From positions 1 through 64,000 of the forward strand of contig NZ_QFFK01000007.1 of assembly GCF_003149455.1 (NCBI RefSeq): DNA of 64,000 bases, in the 5' to 3' direction. This DNA comes from Chitinophaga deserti. Its GTDB lineage: Bacteria > Bacteroidota > Bacteroidia > Chitinophagales > Chitinophagaceae. The stretch's first letter is position 1; each line of letters opens with the position of its first letter. The notes below the pieces were generated by a model, which was not told the DNA's origin, made no database searches, and saw only the letters and a program-made list of their open reading frames with translations. The translations under genes and the position numbers were made by a program. This document shows positions 1 through 7,432 of the stretch, piece by piece.

Positions 1-126
1 ATTGTAAAGCGAATTTGATCGCAAGCCAAGTAACTGTAAAGCGAAAACAGTGTTTAACGACAATGCTGTCAAGCCAATCCCGTACTTAACCCCCTAACCC
101 TGTAAAGTTTTTTCAGTGTAAGACAT
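1..126. other. gene-free stretch left of the 11-nt array
   Basis: No credible reading frame is seen here. The 11-mer TGTAAAGCGAA occurs twice (3-13 and 35-45), and AAGCCAA also occurs twice. The stretch may be a decayed continuation of the repeat array that starts at 127, but an 11-nt phase cannot be followed clearly through it. Confidence 0.4.
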
Positions 127-269
127 ACTGCCTTTAAACTACCTTGTTACTGCCCTTCGTCTGCCCTTCATCTGCCCTTCGTCTGCCCTTCGTCTGCCGT
201 TAGACTGCCTTTAGACAGCCTTTACACCCCGTGTAGACTGCCTCTACACTGCCTTCCACGGCCTTTATC
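127..269. repeat. array of thirteen 11-nt repeat units
   Basis: Cutting the sequence every 11 nt from 127 gives thirteen consecutive units close to ACTGCCTTTAG or TCTGCCCTTCG. The four units from 149 to 192 are nearly identical, and those toward the ends diverge. The period is not a multiple of three, so this is not a coding repeat. There are no spacers, so it is not CRISPR. It lies in the 482-nt gene-free stretch beside the truncated AbiEii gene. Two other arrays with the same 11-nt period occur in this window. The function is unknown. Confidence 0.85.
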
Positions 270-311
270 CACAGTCAATAGTGCTTTGTCATAGGTGTGT
301 AAGTGTGGAAG

Positions 312-416
312 AAGGACTCAGGCATTGCAAGTCCTTATAATTTCGAACTTAATAAGTTCCCATATTTTGCCTTTAAGGCAGATTGGATCGAACTCGTAAT
401 CTGCAGTATCGAAATT
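312..416. repeat. cluster of inverted repeats, possible four-way-junction structure
   Basis: Several short perfect inverted repeats follow one another: 312-318 with 330-336; 345-350 with 354-359; 368-373 with 375-380; and 378-384 with 398-404. Arms 339-346 and 409-416 (AATTTCGA/TCGAAATT) enclose the last three, so a cloverleaf-like fold is possible, although adjoining arms overlap by 2-3 nt. It could be a recombination or attachment site, a structured RNA, or a remnant of a mobile element. No tRNA consensus and no integron attC core was found. The inverted repeats are visible; the function is not. Confidence 0.5.
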
Positions 417-482
417 TGTAAGTTGGGAGGTTATTTCTTTTTTGTTGTGCGTGTAGGGGTGCCTTTCCAGGTGTAGGTCGTA

Positions 483-956
483 TTAAGTCTGAAGGGGTAT
501 CGTGTCTAGTATTTCATGTAAATCCCAGAAATCTTTCTTTCTGCCTCCGCGTTGTATGACATCGATTTTCATTGCTGCTATTTCTGCAACTGTGGCCATT
601 CTTATTCCATCTTCAATATGCGGTTCGCGGATAAAACTATCTGTATGGTAAATATCCAGCTTTATAACATCTTCCTTATTTTTTCCAACAATATAGGAAG
701 TGCCAATTCCAATTAATCCTTCTGTGGATTTTTCGAAGTACTTATATTTTTTGCTGAGATAATTTTCAATTTCCTGGAAGTTTATTGTGCCATATTCCTG
801 ATCGCTGAATAAATCGATATCCACTGACATACGGTGGCCCAGATGCAGGCTGAGTGCTGTGCCGCCTACTAATCGGAATGCACGGAACATCTCCTGATTC
901 ATAATATCTTTCAGGATTGTCTGAAGCAGAGGTGAGACTGTATTCCAATGAAGCAT
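483..956 (-). CDS. AbiEii/AbiGii-type nucleotidyltransferase toxin, C-terminally short
   Basis: The 157-aa product carries the nucleotidyltransferase signature of the AbiEii toxin family: Gly-Gly-Thr at 31-33 followed by the DxD pair Asp46/Asp48, then a Lys-Leu-Asp segment near the middle. Family toxins transfer nucleotides to RNA (shown for some tRNA-targeting members) and are held in check by a partner antitoxin. The start lies 6 nt after the antitoxin gene ends, so the two form an operon with the antitoxin first. Bacteroidota homologues are usually over 200 aa. This one stops soon after the HEILD segment, so the C-terminal region appears lost and activity is doubtful. The family call is firm; the truncation rests on remembered family length. 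Confidence 0.75.
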   Translation of the reverse strand: MLHWNTVSPLLQTILKDIMNQEMFRAFRLVGGTALSLHLGHRMSVDIDLFSDQEYGTINFQEIENYLSKKYKYFEKSTEGLIGIGTSYIVGKNKEDVIKLDIYHTDSFIREPHIEDGIRMATVAEIAAMKIDVIQRGGRKKDFWDLHEILDTIPLQT

Positions 957-962
957 TATCGA

Positions 963-1430
963 TTAGTTTTCCTTCTTTTTTAAGATTTTATTTACTATAT
1001 CGTCACCATAGAATGCAATTAACTCATTTTTTTCCTGCTCGTTTCCGCGTTCAAAAACTCTTTTGATAATCGCTTCCTTTTGGAGTATCCAGTCAATGTT
1101 TTCAAAGCTGGTATCCCAAAAAAGTATTTTCCTTAATTTCTGTAAATCGGGGTGATGGCTTTTGTTTTCCTGCTGCTTAATTTGTTTTATTTCATAGTAT
1201 GTCTGCAGTATCATAAAGAAGCCCTCTTCAATATTCAGCTTATGCTCGATTTTTAATGCGAGCGCAGTATTCATCAGGCGTTTCCCTTTTGTTATAGCAC
1301 TAATGGTTTGTGGGTACTCTCCGATGGAAAGTGCTAATTGACCCTTGGGGAGATTTCTTTTCTTCAATTCGTATTCGAGGAAAAGACCGGGATGGATTCC
1401 CTTTAATGCATTGAATTCCTGACTTTTCAT
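963..1430 (-). CDS. HTH antitoxin of the AbiEii-type pair
   Basis: This 155-aa protein has an N-terminal HigA/VapI-like helix-turn-helix (about residues 8-70) and a C-terminal part beginning LFWDTSFENIDW. That part resembles a small domain, which I recall as DUF6922, found in antitoxins beside Bacteroidota AbiEii toxins. It would neutralise the downstream nucleotidyltransferase and autorepress the operon. I chose the internal Met at 1430 over the Met at 1457 because homology to the HTH domain begins there and the extra nine residues look like leader. The gap to the toxin gene is 6 nt. Sequence between 1431 and 1537 is AT-rich and should hold the promoter. Confidence 0.7.
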   Translation of the reverse strand: MKSQEFNALKGIHPGLFLEYELKKRNLPKGQLALSIGEYPQTISAITKGKRLMNTALALKIEHKLNIEEGFFMILQTYYEIKQIKQQENKSHHPDLQKLRKILFWDTSFENIDWILQKEAIIKRVFERGNEQEKNELIAFYGDDIVNKILKKKEN

Positions 1431-1537
1431 ACCGCAAATGTACGAATTAGTTTTCATCGTTTGGTGTAAACAAATTTGTTTAGTTGCTTGTGTTTTAACT
1501 TTATTATAATATGTAAATGGTGGGTATTAAGTATTGT

Positions 1538-2359
1538 TTACCCTTTTGTTTCAGTTTCCCCTTCGAATTGGATATCAGTTTCTGGTGCTACAATACCCGA
1601 TGTGATGGCCGCAGCTGGCAGCATGCCGAAGAGATAAACGAAAACTGATACTGCTCCCATCAGGGTATACTGGATCATTTCTGCGGATATAGCTAAAGCT
1701 ATAGGGGTGGTAATAAACTGGTTGATGACATATACAAATGTCTGCAATACCTGTATCCAGCAATACAATACAATGGCTGATGCAAAATAACTGCTTCTGA
1801 GTTCAGCATTGAGACGGTACCCGATGCCCTTAAGGTAGATTCTGATAGCAATGAAAGGTGTTAACATCAGCGTGGCCATACCCAATATGTTCTTGAGCCA
1901 ATTATGCAATTGCAGGCTGAGTTTCGTGTAGTTTTCGAAAGTATAACGCTCTGTCTGCATTTGCTCCAGTGTTTCATGAATGCCAAATAGTATCAGAATG
2001 ATGAAAGCGCCGAGTACAAAGAGGTTCCATGCAGCAACCGGTATACCTGAGATAAATGCGGCACCGTTTGCCGGAAGGCTTCCTTTATGAAAGTGTATGC
2101 CTATCAGGCTGCTGGCCAGCATTGCGATTTGTATGCCCGGTGTTAATCCGGAGAATAGTCCTGCCAATAGAAAATTGGTATTGTCTTCAACCATATTCCC
2201 CGTCAGCATTGCAGTAAACACGAAAACAACTCCACCCGCCAGTATTCCCCCAATAATTGCTGCAAGACACACATTACGGCAAAACCGGGAATGTGTCAGG
2301 TAAAAATGCTGTATAGTCTGAATTGTATTTAACAACGACTGCCGGAAAGAAGGCCACAT
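1538..2359 (-). CDS. multi-pass membrane protein of unknown function
   Basis: The 273-aa product has about six hydrophobic segments: near residues 30-52, 58-85, 105-125, 155-175, 190-215 and 225-255. A short polar N terminus and an acidic C-terminal tail flank them. I recognise no family motif and no catalytic residues. It is transcribed in the same direction as the toxin-antitoxin pair but is separated from it by about 110 nt of AT-rich sequence, so it is probably an independent gene. The start at 2359 is the first Met of the frame and fits a cytoplasmic N terminus. It could be a DUF-type inner-membrane protein; no role can be assigned. Confidence 0.6.
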   Translation of the reverse strand: MWPSFRQSLLNTIQTIQHFYLTHSRFCRNVCLAAIIGGILAGGVVFVFTAMLTGNMVEDNTNFLLAGLFSGLTPGIQIAMLASSLIGIHFHKGSLPANGAAFISGIPVAAWNLFVLGAFIILILFGIHETLEQMQTERYTFENYTKLSLQLHNWLKNILGMATLMLTPFIAIRIYLKGIGYRLNAELRSSYFASAIVLYCWIQVLQTFVYVINQFITTPIALAISAEMIQYTLMGAVSVFVYLFGMLPAAAITSGIVAPETDIQFEGETETKG

Positions 2360-2628
2360 GGGTATAGGTATTTAGGTAAAGGATACGTCAAGGTAAAAAT
2401 TTTCTCCTGCTTTTGTTTGCCGTATTGTTATTTACCTTAATTTTAGCACAATAACGTATGCATTCCTCGCTTACATACAAATATCAGAGCAGTTATTGCT
2501 TTCTCATGGCAACTCTCGCCATGGATTCGGCGTTATAATGCCGGGGCCTTCATCTGGCCATCTCCTCCTGTAAACATATTATGACCCATTTGCCGGCTCA
2601 CCGCCGGAAAGGCTCAATTCCACCAATT

Positions 2629-3786
2629 ATGCCACATTATCATACACTTGGGCAAATTCCGCATAAGCGGCATACCCAGTTCCGTCAGCCAAACGGGAAT
2701 CTGTACTCGGAACAGCTCTTCTCCACCGAAGGGTTCTCTTCCCATTACTCCCTCCTGTACCACTGCCACCCGCCCACCGAAATCGTGAAGGTTGATGAGC
2801 CTTATGCCGCTGCGCCTCTTGTGGCAGAAGAAAAGATGCTGAAGCACCGCAGCTTCCAGGGGTTCAATATCCAGCCGGAAAACGATTACCTCGCTTCCCG
2901 CAAACCCGTACTCGTTAACAGCGATTGCCACCTTTCCCTTGCCGCCCCGCGCAGCAGTATGAAGGAATACTTTTATAAGAACGCCGACGCCGACGAACTG
3001 CTCTTCATTCACGAAGGCTCCGGCGTACTCCGCACCCAATACGGCCGTATCGAATTCAGGTATGGCGATTATCTATCCATCCCCCGCGGTACCATCTACC
3101 AGATCGAATTCTCGAATGCAGACAACCGGTTGTTCATCGTGGAATCGTTCAGTCCCATCCGGTTTCCGAAAAGGTACCTCAGTCCGTTCGGCCAGCTCCT
3201 CGAACATGCACCTTTCTGTGAGCGCGATATCAGGCAGCCGAAAGACCTTGAAACCATTGATCAGGCAGGCGATTTCATTATCAATATCAAAAAGAAAGGC
3301 GTGATGTACCCCATCCATTACGGGCATCACCCGTTCGATGTGGTGGGCTGGGATGGTTGCGAATATCCTTTCGCACTCTCTATCCACGACTTCGAACCCA
3401 TCACCGGCCGTGTGCATCAGCCCCCGCCGGTGCATCAAACATTCGAAGGCCACAACTTCGTAGTATGTTCCTTCGTACCCCGCCTGTACGATTACCATCC
3501 ACAGGCAGTTCCCGCTCCATACAATCACAGTAATATCGACAGTGATGAAGTACTGTATTACGTAGACGGTGATTTCATGAGCCGCAAACACGTAACGCGT
3601 GGTATGATCACCCTGCATCCCGGCGGTATCCCGCATGGGCCGCATCCCGGTGCTGTGGAGAAGAGCCTGGGCGCTAAGGAAACGAAAGAACTGGCCGTGA
3701 TGGTGGATACCTTCCATCCGCTGCAGGTAACCAAGGATGCGCTGGGCATTGAAGATGAGCGGTATGTGATGAGCTGGGCCGAATAA
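2629..3786 (+). CDS. hmgA: homogentisate 1,2-dioxygenase
   Basis: This enzyme opens the aromatic ring of homogentisate to maleylacetoacetate, the central step of tyrosine and phenylalanine breakdown in the cytoplasm. The product is 385 aa from the chosen start. Visible features are an N-terminal cupin-like half and, in the C-terminal half, conserved His/Glu-rich segments typical of the Bacteroidota form: PPVHQTFEGH, NHSNIDSDEV and HPGGIPHGPHP, where the non-haem iron ligands are expected. I chose the ATG at 2629 over 2581 because family homology starts with PHYHTLG and a GGAAAGG stretch precedes it by about 17 nt. hppD, which makes its substrate, lies two genes downstream, so the trio is a catabolic operon. 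Confidence 0.9.
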   Translation: MPHYHTLGQIPHKRHTQFRQPNGNLYSEQLFSTEGFSSHYSLLYHCHPPTEIVKVDEPYAAAPLVAEEKMLKHRSFQGFNIQPENDYLASRKPVLVNSDCHLSLAAPRSSMKEYFYKNADADELLFIHEGSGVLRTQYGRIEFRYGDYLSIPRGTIYQIEFSNADNRLFIVESFSPIRFPKRYLSPFGQLLEHAPFCERDIRQPKDLETIDQAGDFIINIKKKGVMYPIHYGHHPFDVVGWDGCEYPFALSIHDFEPITGRVHQPPPVHQTFEGHNFVVCSFVPRLYDYHPQAVPAPYNHSNIDSDEVLYYVDGDFMSRKHVTRGMITLHPGGIPHGPHPGAVEKSLGAKETKELAVMVDTFHPLQVTKDALGIEDERYVMSWAE

Positions 3787-3812
3787 TTTATACTTTTAGG
3801 AAAAATAAACGC

Positions 3813-4804
3813 ATGGAATACAGACAATTAGGAGAAAGTAATCTGAAAGTATCCGCCATCACTTTTGGCGCATGGGCCATCGGCGGCTGGATGTGGGGAG
3901 GCGCAGAGCGTAAGACGCTACCGAGGCTATCCGCGCTTCCATAGACCGGGGTGTTACCTCTATAGATACCGCTCCTATCTACGGACAGGGCACCAGTGAA
4001 GAGATCGTAGGCGAAGCGCTGGAAGGCATCTCCCGCGATAAAGTACAGCTGCTCACCAAATTCGGGATGACGTGGGAAGGCACCAAAGGCACCTTCGGCT
4101 TCAGCAGCACTGATAACAACGGCAAAGCCATTGATATCTATAAATACGCCGGCCGCGACAGCATCATCCGCGAATGCGAAGCCAGTCTCCGCCGTATGCG
4201 CACCGATTATATCGACCTCTACCAGATCCACTGGCCCGATGCTACCACACCCATCGAAGAAACCTTTGAAGCAGTGCTGCGCCTGAAAGAGCAGGGTAAA
4301 ATCCGGGAAGCGGGTGTGTGCAACTATAGCGCGGAGCAGATGAAGCAGGCCGATGCCGTGTGTAAGCTGGTATCCAACCAGGTGCCCTTCAGCATGGTGG
4401 AGCGCAATATTGAAAAGGAACTGGTGCCGTATTGCATTGAGAACAATAAGTCTATTCTGGCTTACAGTCCTTTGCAGCGCGGTATCCTCACCGGTAAGAT
4501 CAAGCCGGATCATAAGTTCGAAGAAGGGGACCACCGCCCGAAAACACCATTCTACCAGCCCGATAACATTGCCCGTATCAATGCATTTCTGTCGATCATA
4601 AAGCCGTTGGCAGAAAGCAAGAATGCAACGCTGGCGCAGCTGGTTATCCGCTGGACTATCGAACGGCCGGGTATTACCGTGGCACTTGTTGGTGCGCGTA
4701 ATGCAGGGCAGGCCCTTCAGAATGCGGATGCCATCAACATAAAACTTACATCGGAAGAAATCGATTATATCAATAAACATCTGTACGCGCTACAGCTCGT
4801 ATAA
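3813..4804 (+). pseudogene. aldo/keto reductase broken by a one-base frameshift
   Basis: An NADPH-dependent aldo/keto reductase with a TIM-barrel fold is encoded in two frames. The first 34 codons from the ATG at 3813 read normally up to GGAERK. One base is then missing at about 3912-3914, and the frame ends at a TAG at 3948-3950. Resuming at GAC (3914) restores a continuous protein ending at 4804, about 330 aa in all, the usual family length. The active-site Asp and Tyr (DTAPIYG) and Lys (LLTKFG) lie after the frameshift but before the first downstream ATG (4067); the His (YQIHWPD) lies after it. A product started at 4067 therefore lacks most of the catalytic tetrad. It may be a true pseudogene or a sequencing error in a short A run. 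Confidence 0.85.
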
Positions 4805-4837
4805 CAATAGAAATCAAACACCAAAACAATCTTTTTT

Positions 4838-5968
4838 ATGAACACAGCCACCGTAAAGCCAGCAACTGCGCAGGAAACGAAAGATTTTCTGCCGCTCAAC
4901 GGCACGGACTACGTGGAGTTTTACGTGGGAAATGCCAAGCAGGCCGCACATTTTTACAAAACGGCCTTCGGCTTCCAGTCACTCGCATACGCCGGCCCTG
5001 AAACCGGCGTGAAAGACCGCGTGTCTTATGTACTCGTACAAAACAAACTGCGCTTCGTACTCACCACCCCGCTGAAACCGGGAGGTGAAATTGCAGCGCA
5101 TATTGAAGAACATGGAGACGGCGTGAAGGTGCTCGCACTTTGGGTAGATGATGCCCGCCTGGCTTTCGAAGAAACCGTAAAACGTGGCGCTAAGCCTTTC
5201 ATGGAGCCGGTTGTGGAGAAAGACGAGTTTGGCGAGGTGGTACGCAGCGGTATTCATACCTACGGCGAAACCGTACACATTTTCGTGGAACGTAAGAACT
5301 ACAATGGTGCTTTCCTGCCCGGTTTCCGCCCCTGGCAGAGCCGTTACCAGCCTACCAGCACCGGTTTACAGTATGTAGACCACTGCGTGGGTAACGTAGG
5401 CTGGAATGAAATGAATACCTGGGTGGATTTTTACAGCCAGACCATGGGTTTCCACAACCTCGTATCGTTCGATGATAAGGATATTTCCACCGAATATTCC
5501 GCGCTCATGTCTAAAGTAATGAGCAATGGCAACGGGCGGATCAAGTTCCCTATCAACGAACCTGCGGAAGGAAAGAAGAAATCACAGATCGAAGAATACC
5601 TGGAATTCTACGGCGGTCCCGGTGTACAGCACCTCGCCATCGCTACCAACGATATCGTACATACGGTAGGCGAACTGCAGGCAAGAGGCGTTGAGTTCCT
5701 GACGGTACCATCATCTTACTACAAAGACCTGCTGGACAGGGTAGGGGAGATTGATGAAGACCTGAAGCCACTGGAGGAAATGGGTATCCTCGTAGACCGT
5801 GATGATGAGGGATATCTGCTGCAGATCTTTACCAAACCGCTGCAGGACAGGCCTACGCTCTTCTTTGAGATCATCCAGCGTAAGGGTGCCAAATCTTTCG
5901 GGAAAGGCAATTTCAAGGCGCTGTTTGAATCTATCGAGCGCGAACAGGCGCTGCGCGGCAACTTATAA
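4838..5968 (+). CDS. hppD: 4-hydroxyphenylpyruvate dioxygenase
   Basis: The enzyme converts 4-hydroxyphenylpyruvate, the transamination product of tyrosine, to homogentisate, using non-haem iron and O2. The 376-aa protein has two vicinal-oxygen-chelate domains: an N-terminal one from about residue 20 to 155 and a catalytic C-terminal one from about 175 to 360. The iron ligands are visible as His182 (VDHCVGN), His265 (VQHLAIAT) and Glu344 (FFEIIQR), with normal spacing. It lies 33 nt after the aldo/keto reductase frame and in the same operon as hmgA, which consumes its product. A strong hairpin follows the stop codon. Length and motifs are complete. Confidence 0.95.
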   Translation: MNTATVKPATAQETKDFLPLNGTDYVEFYVGNAKQAAHFYKTAFGFQSLAYAGPETGVKDRVSYVLVQNKLRFVLTTPLKPGGEIAAHIEEHGDGVKVLALWVDDARLAFEETVKRGAKPFMEPVVEKDEFGEVVRSGIHTYGETVHIFVERKNYNGAFLPGFRPWQSRYQPTSTGLQYVDHCVGNVGWNEMNTWVDFYSQTMGFHNLVSFDDKDISTEYSALMSKVMSNGNGRIKFPINEPAEGKKKSQIEEYLEFYGGPGVQHLAIATNDIVHTVGELQARGVEFLTVPSSYYKDLLDRVGEIDEDLKPLEEMGILVDRDDEGYLLQIFTKPLQDRPTLFFEIIQRKGAKSFGKGNFKALFESIEREQALRGNL

Positions 5969-5992
5969 ACCAACCTGCTACGTGAGAAAATA

Positions 5993-6036
5993 AAAGGGTG
6001 ACCGAAAAGAGATAATCGCTTTTCTGGTCACCCTTT
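5993..6036. terminator. bidirectional intrinsic terminator between hppD and the lyase cluster
   Basis: A long inverted repeat pairs 5993-6009 with 6019-6036, with a single bulged T at 6025 and a 9-nt loop. A-rich and T-rich flanks are present on the two sides. It lies between two converging genes, so it probably ends transcription of both hppD and the minus-strand lyase operon. Confidence 0.85.
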
Positions 6037-6052
6037 GCCGTTTAGGGTGTTG

Positions 6053-7396
6053 TTATTTGGAGAATGTATTCCTCACCGCATTGAAAGAATTGCCCCGGCT
6101 CCAATTGTCGTGATACAAGACGTTGGTGTTGGTGCCGCCATCGCCTCGGTACAGGCCATGTTGGATGTATAGCCCGGAAGTCCATCCGTTCACGCCGTTG
6201 CGGCTGTAGGGGATGGCATATTGTGTTTCCGGAATCCTTTTGATGTTGGATGTCCATTGCAGCGTCGCCATGTTGGGGCGTGCATAGATTTTGTTAAACA
6301 CCGCATTACCTTCCACGCGGTGCCACACTTCCACGATCCCCGTATTGTCAGGCTTGAACTTCACATGCACGATAAAATCGTTCCATTTCCCTTTGTTGAG
6401 GTTGTGGAGGATTGTATCGAAATCTTCATGTTCCGGCGGCCAGTAATTGGTGCAGTCGCCGGTATTGTAGTTTACACGGAGGATGTTTGCACGCGCATCG
6501 AACGCCAGCGGCGGCGGTACGTCGAAATGGGAATGCCATTGCATAATGATGCCATAGCGCCTGGGCTCCGTCCAGTCGGTCGGGAAAAGGCTGGACCAGC
6601 CATAATAGTAATCATCGCTTTCTGTTTCGCGTGCATAGTTCCACAATGTCGCTTCCAGGCGTTCGCCGCTGGTGAGGGTACTGTCGCGCTTCATGAACTT
6701 ATCGCCCGGCCTTACCATAAACCTGCCGGCATACCGGCCTTCCCGCACGGTGTCAGTCACGACGGTAAACTGTGTATCCACGCTTTTGCAAATGAAACCG
6801 TTGGTCCATTGTGATCCATCGCCGGTTTCATAGTTGCAGTGCAGCTCCACTTTGTCCGGTACACAGCCCCAGACTTCCAGTTCGGTATAACTGTTCCAGG
6901 CGGAGGCCGTATTGCCGAAACCGGTGATTCGGATGTACCGCGCGCAGGTTTTGGTGAAGGGGTAAGATTGGAGCGCCGTGATCATAGGTTCGGAATTGCG
7001 TTTGGATACTACCGTCATCCAGTTAGCGCCGTCGCGCGATACAGCCACTTCAAAGCTGGATGTTCTCGTGGCATGTCCGTTGGTGTGGAAGGCGATTTTC
7101 ACTTCACCGATCACGGTCATGGAATCTAGTTTGACGGTAAGTGTAGTAGGGTTGCCTTCGCCAGACCACCGGGTGCCAAATTGCCCGTCGATAAGGTTGG
7201 CAAGCCCATTGCCGGGTTCTTCCGTTGCAGAAGTGCTCAGTTGCCGGAGCTGCAAGGGAATTTTGGCGAAAGGCGTTTGGCATGATTTACAGCGCAGGCT
7301 GTCCGGCAGCCGTGGGCCGGGTTTCCTGCAGGAGGAAACCGGGACGGATAATGCAGCGCATGTCGCTACAAAAAGAACGAGAAGGATGGCTTTCAT
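6053..7396 (-). CDS. lipoprotein with F5/8 type C domain and heparinase-I-like lyase domain (paralogue 1)
   Basis: The 447-aa protein starts with a lipoprotein signal (lipobox near PVSSC, Cys23) and a short CKSC-containing linker. A discoidin/F5-8C carbohydrate-binding domain follows at about 50-175 (LIDGQFGTRWSGEGNP, then YIRITGFG). The rest resembles the polysaccharide lyase fold of PF14099 (heparin lyase I and relatives), with YYYGWSSLFP, IMQWHSH and the terminal HGLYRG motif. It would cut an acidic polysaccharide at the cell surface or in the periplasm by beta-elimination. It is the last of three tandem paralogues and lies 36 nt after its neighbour. The substrate cannot be read from sequence. 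Confidence 0.8.
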   Translation of the reverse strand: MKAILLVLFVATCAALSVPVSSCRKPGPRLPDSLRCKSCQTPFAKIPLQLRQLSTSATEEPGNGLANLIDGQFGTRWSGEGNPTTLTVKLDSMTVIGEVKIAFHTNGHATRTSSFEVAVSRDGANWMTVVSKRNSEPMITALQSYPFTKTCARYIRITGFGNTASAWNSYTELEVWGCVPDKVELHCNYETGDGSQWTNGFICKSVDTQFTVVTDTVREGRYAGRFMVRPGDKFMKRDSTLTSGERLEATLWNYARETESDDYYYGWSSLFPTDWTEPRRYGIIMQWHSHFDVPPPLAFDARANILRVNYNTGDCTNYWPPEHEDFDTILHNLNKGKWNDFIVHVKFKPDNTGIVEVWHRVEGNAVFNKIYARPNMATLQWTSNIKRIPETQYAIPYSRNGVNGWTSGLYIQHGLYRGDGGTNTNVLYHDNWSRGNSFNAVRNTFSK

Positions 7397-7432
7397 GTTG
7401 ATGAAAAAGGATCTGGTTTGATAGAATAGGGT

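Noticed and set aside
127..269. CRISPR array
   Set aside because: Repeat units are 11 nt and directly adjoining, with no spacers, and no cas gene is in the window.
339..416. tRNA gene or integron attC site
   Set aside because: Arm lengths and loop sequences do not fit a tRNA on either strand, and the GTTRRRY/RYYYAAC core of attC is not matched exactly.
3905..3920. Programmed ribosomal frameshift in the aldo/keto reductase
   Set aside because: The site CGT AAG ACG is not a slippery heptamer; a -1 slip would place tRNA-Lys on TAA. Mutation or sequencing error is the simpler reading.
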